A DNA stretch of 46,860 nucleotides from Parashewanella hymeniacidonis (GTDB lineage: Bacteria; Pseudomonadota; Gammaproteobacteria; Enterobacterales; Shewanellaceae), in contig NZ_JAFEUN010000020.1 in NCBI RefSeq assembly GCF_016900895.1, positions 1-46,860 of the forward strand, read 5' to 3'. The notes beneath the pieces were generated by a model, which saw only the letters and a list, made by a program, of their open reading frames with translations, was not told the DNA's origin and searched no databases. Numbering within the stretch: the first letter of the stretch is position 1; each line of letters begins with the position of its first letter. The position numbers and the translations under genes are program-made. Shown here piece by piece: positions 46,824-46,860 of the stretch.

Positions 46824-46860
46824 ATGCAGACAGAATACGCTAACACTCAAGAAATTTCAT

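Overview
The window is a chromosomal segment of an AT-leaning marine gammaproteobacterium. The order tsaE-amiB-mutL-miaA-hfq-hflX-hflK-hflC followed directly by petABC and sspAB is, from memory, the Shewanella-type arrangement of Alteromonadales rather than the Vibrio one. The lateral-type flagellar cluster also fits that marine group. Genus-level assignment is inference.

Layout. 1-1445: a two-gene minus-strand unit of uncertain function, a probable NdpA/YejK-like nucleoid-associated protein and a small partner. 1446-2813: a gene-free block that is the most unusual part of the window. It holds two inverted copies of a roughly 215-225 nt multi-hairpin element whose loops and linkers are conserved while its stems have changed with pairing kept. 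It also holds two copies of a 154/155-bp insertion with IS66-like GTAA ends, each flanked by its own perfect 8-bp target duplication. 2814-8067 (minus): comM, an endonuclease/exonuclease/phosphatase-family lipoprotein, and lptG-lptF for LPS export. 8275-13207 (plus): pepA-holC-valS. 13379-17470: a BASS-family transporter, a serine-rich effector-like protein of unknown function, and a disrupted POT-family peptide transporter.

17564-26271 is a conserved housekeeping block: tRNA t6A modification (tsaE), cell-wall amidase (amiB), mismatch repair (mutL), tRNA i6A modification (miaA), RNA chaperone (hfq), ribosome-associated GTPase (hflX) and the FtsH regulators hflK/hflC. 26629-30368 holds the cytochrome bc1 complex (petABC) and the stringent-starvation pair sspA-sspB. 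30470-31663 (minus) is a membrane diguanylate cyclase.

31788-46427 is a divergent secondary (lateral) flagellar cluster. On the minus strand fliM-fliN-fliP-fliQ-fliR-flhB-flhA encode C-ring and export-gate parts. On the plus strand motY-lafK-fliE-fliF-fliG-fliH-fliI-fliJ encode the T-ring protein, the sigma-54 activator and the MS-ring, rotor and ATPase parts. The order matches the lateral system described for Vibrio parahaemolyticus. A 126-bp palindrome-ended insertion with TTAA duplications separates fliQ from fliR; removing it in silico restores a 2-nt gap. Intrinsic terminators separate most of the transcription units. No rRNA, tRNA or CRISPR array was seen.
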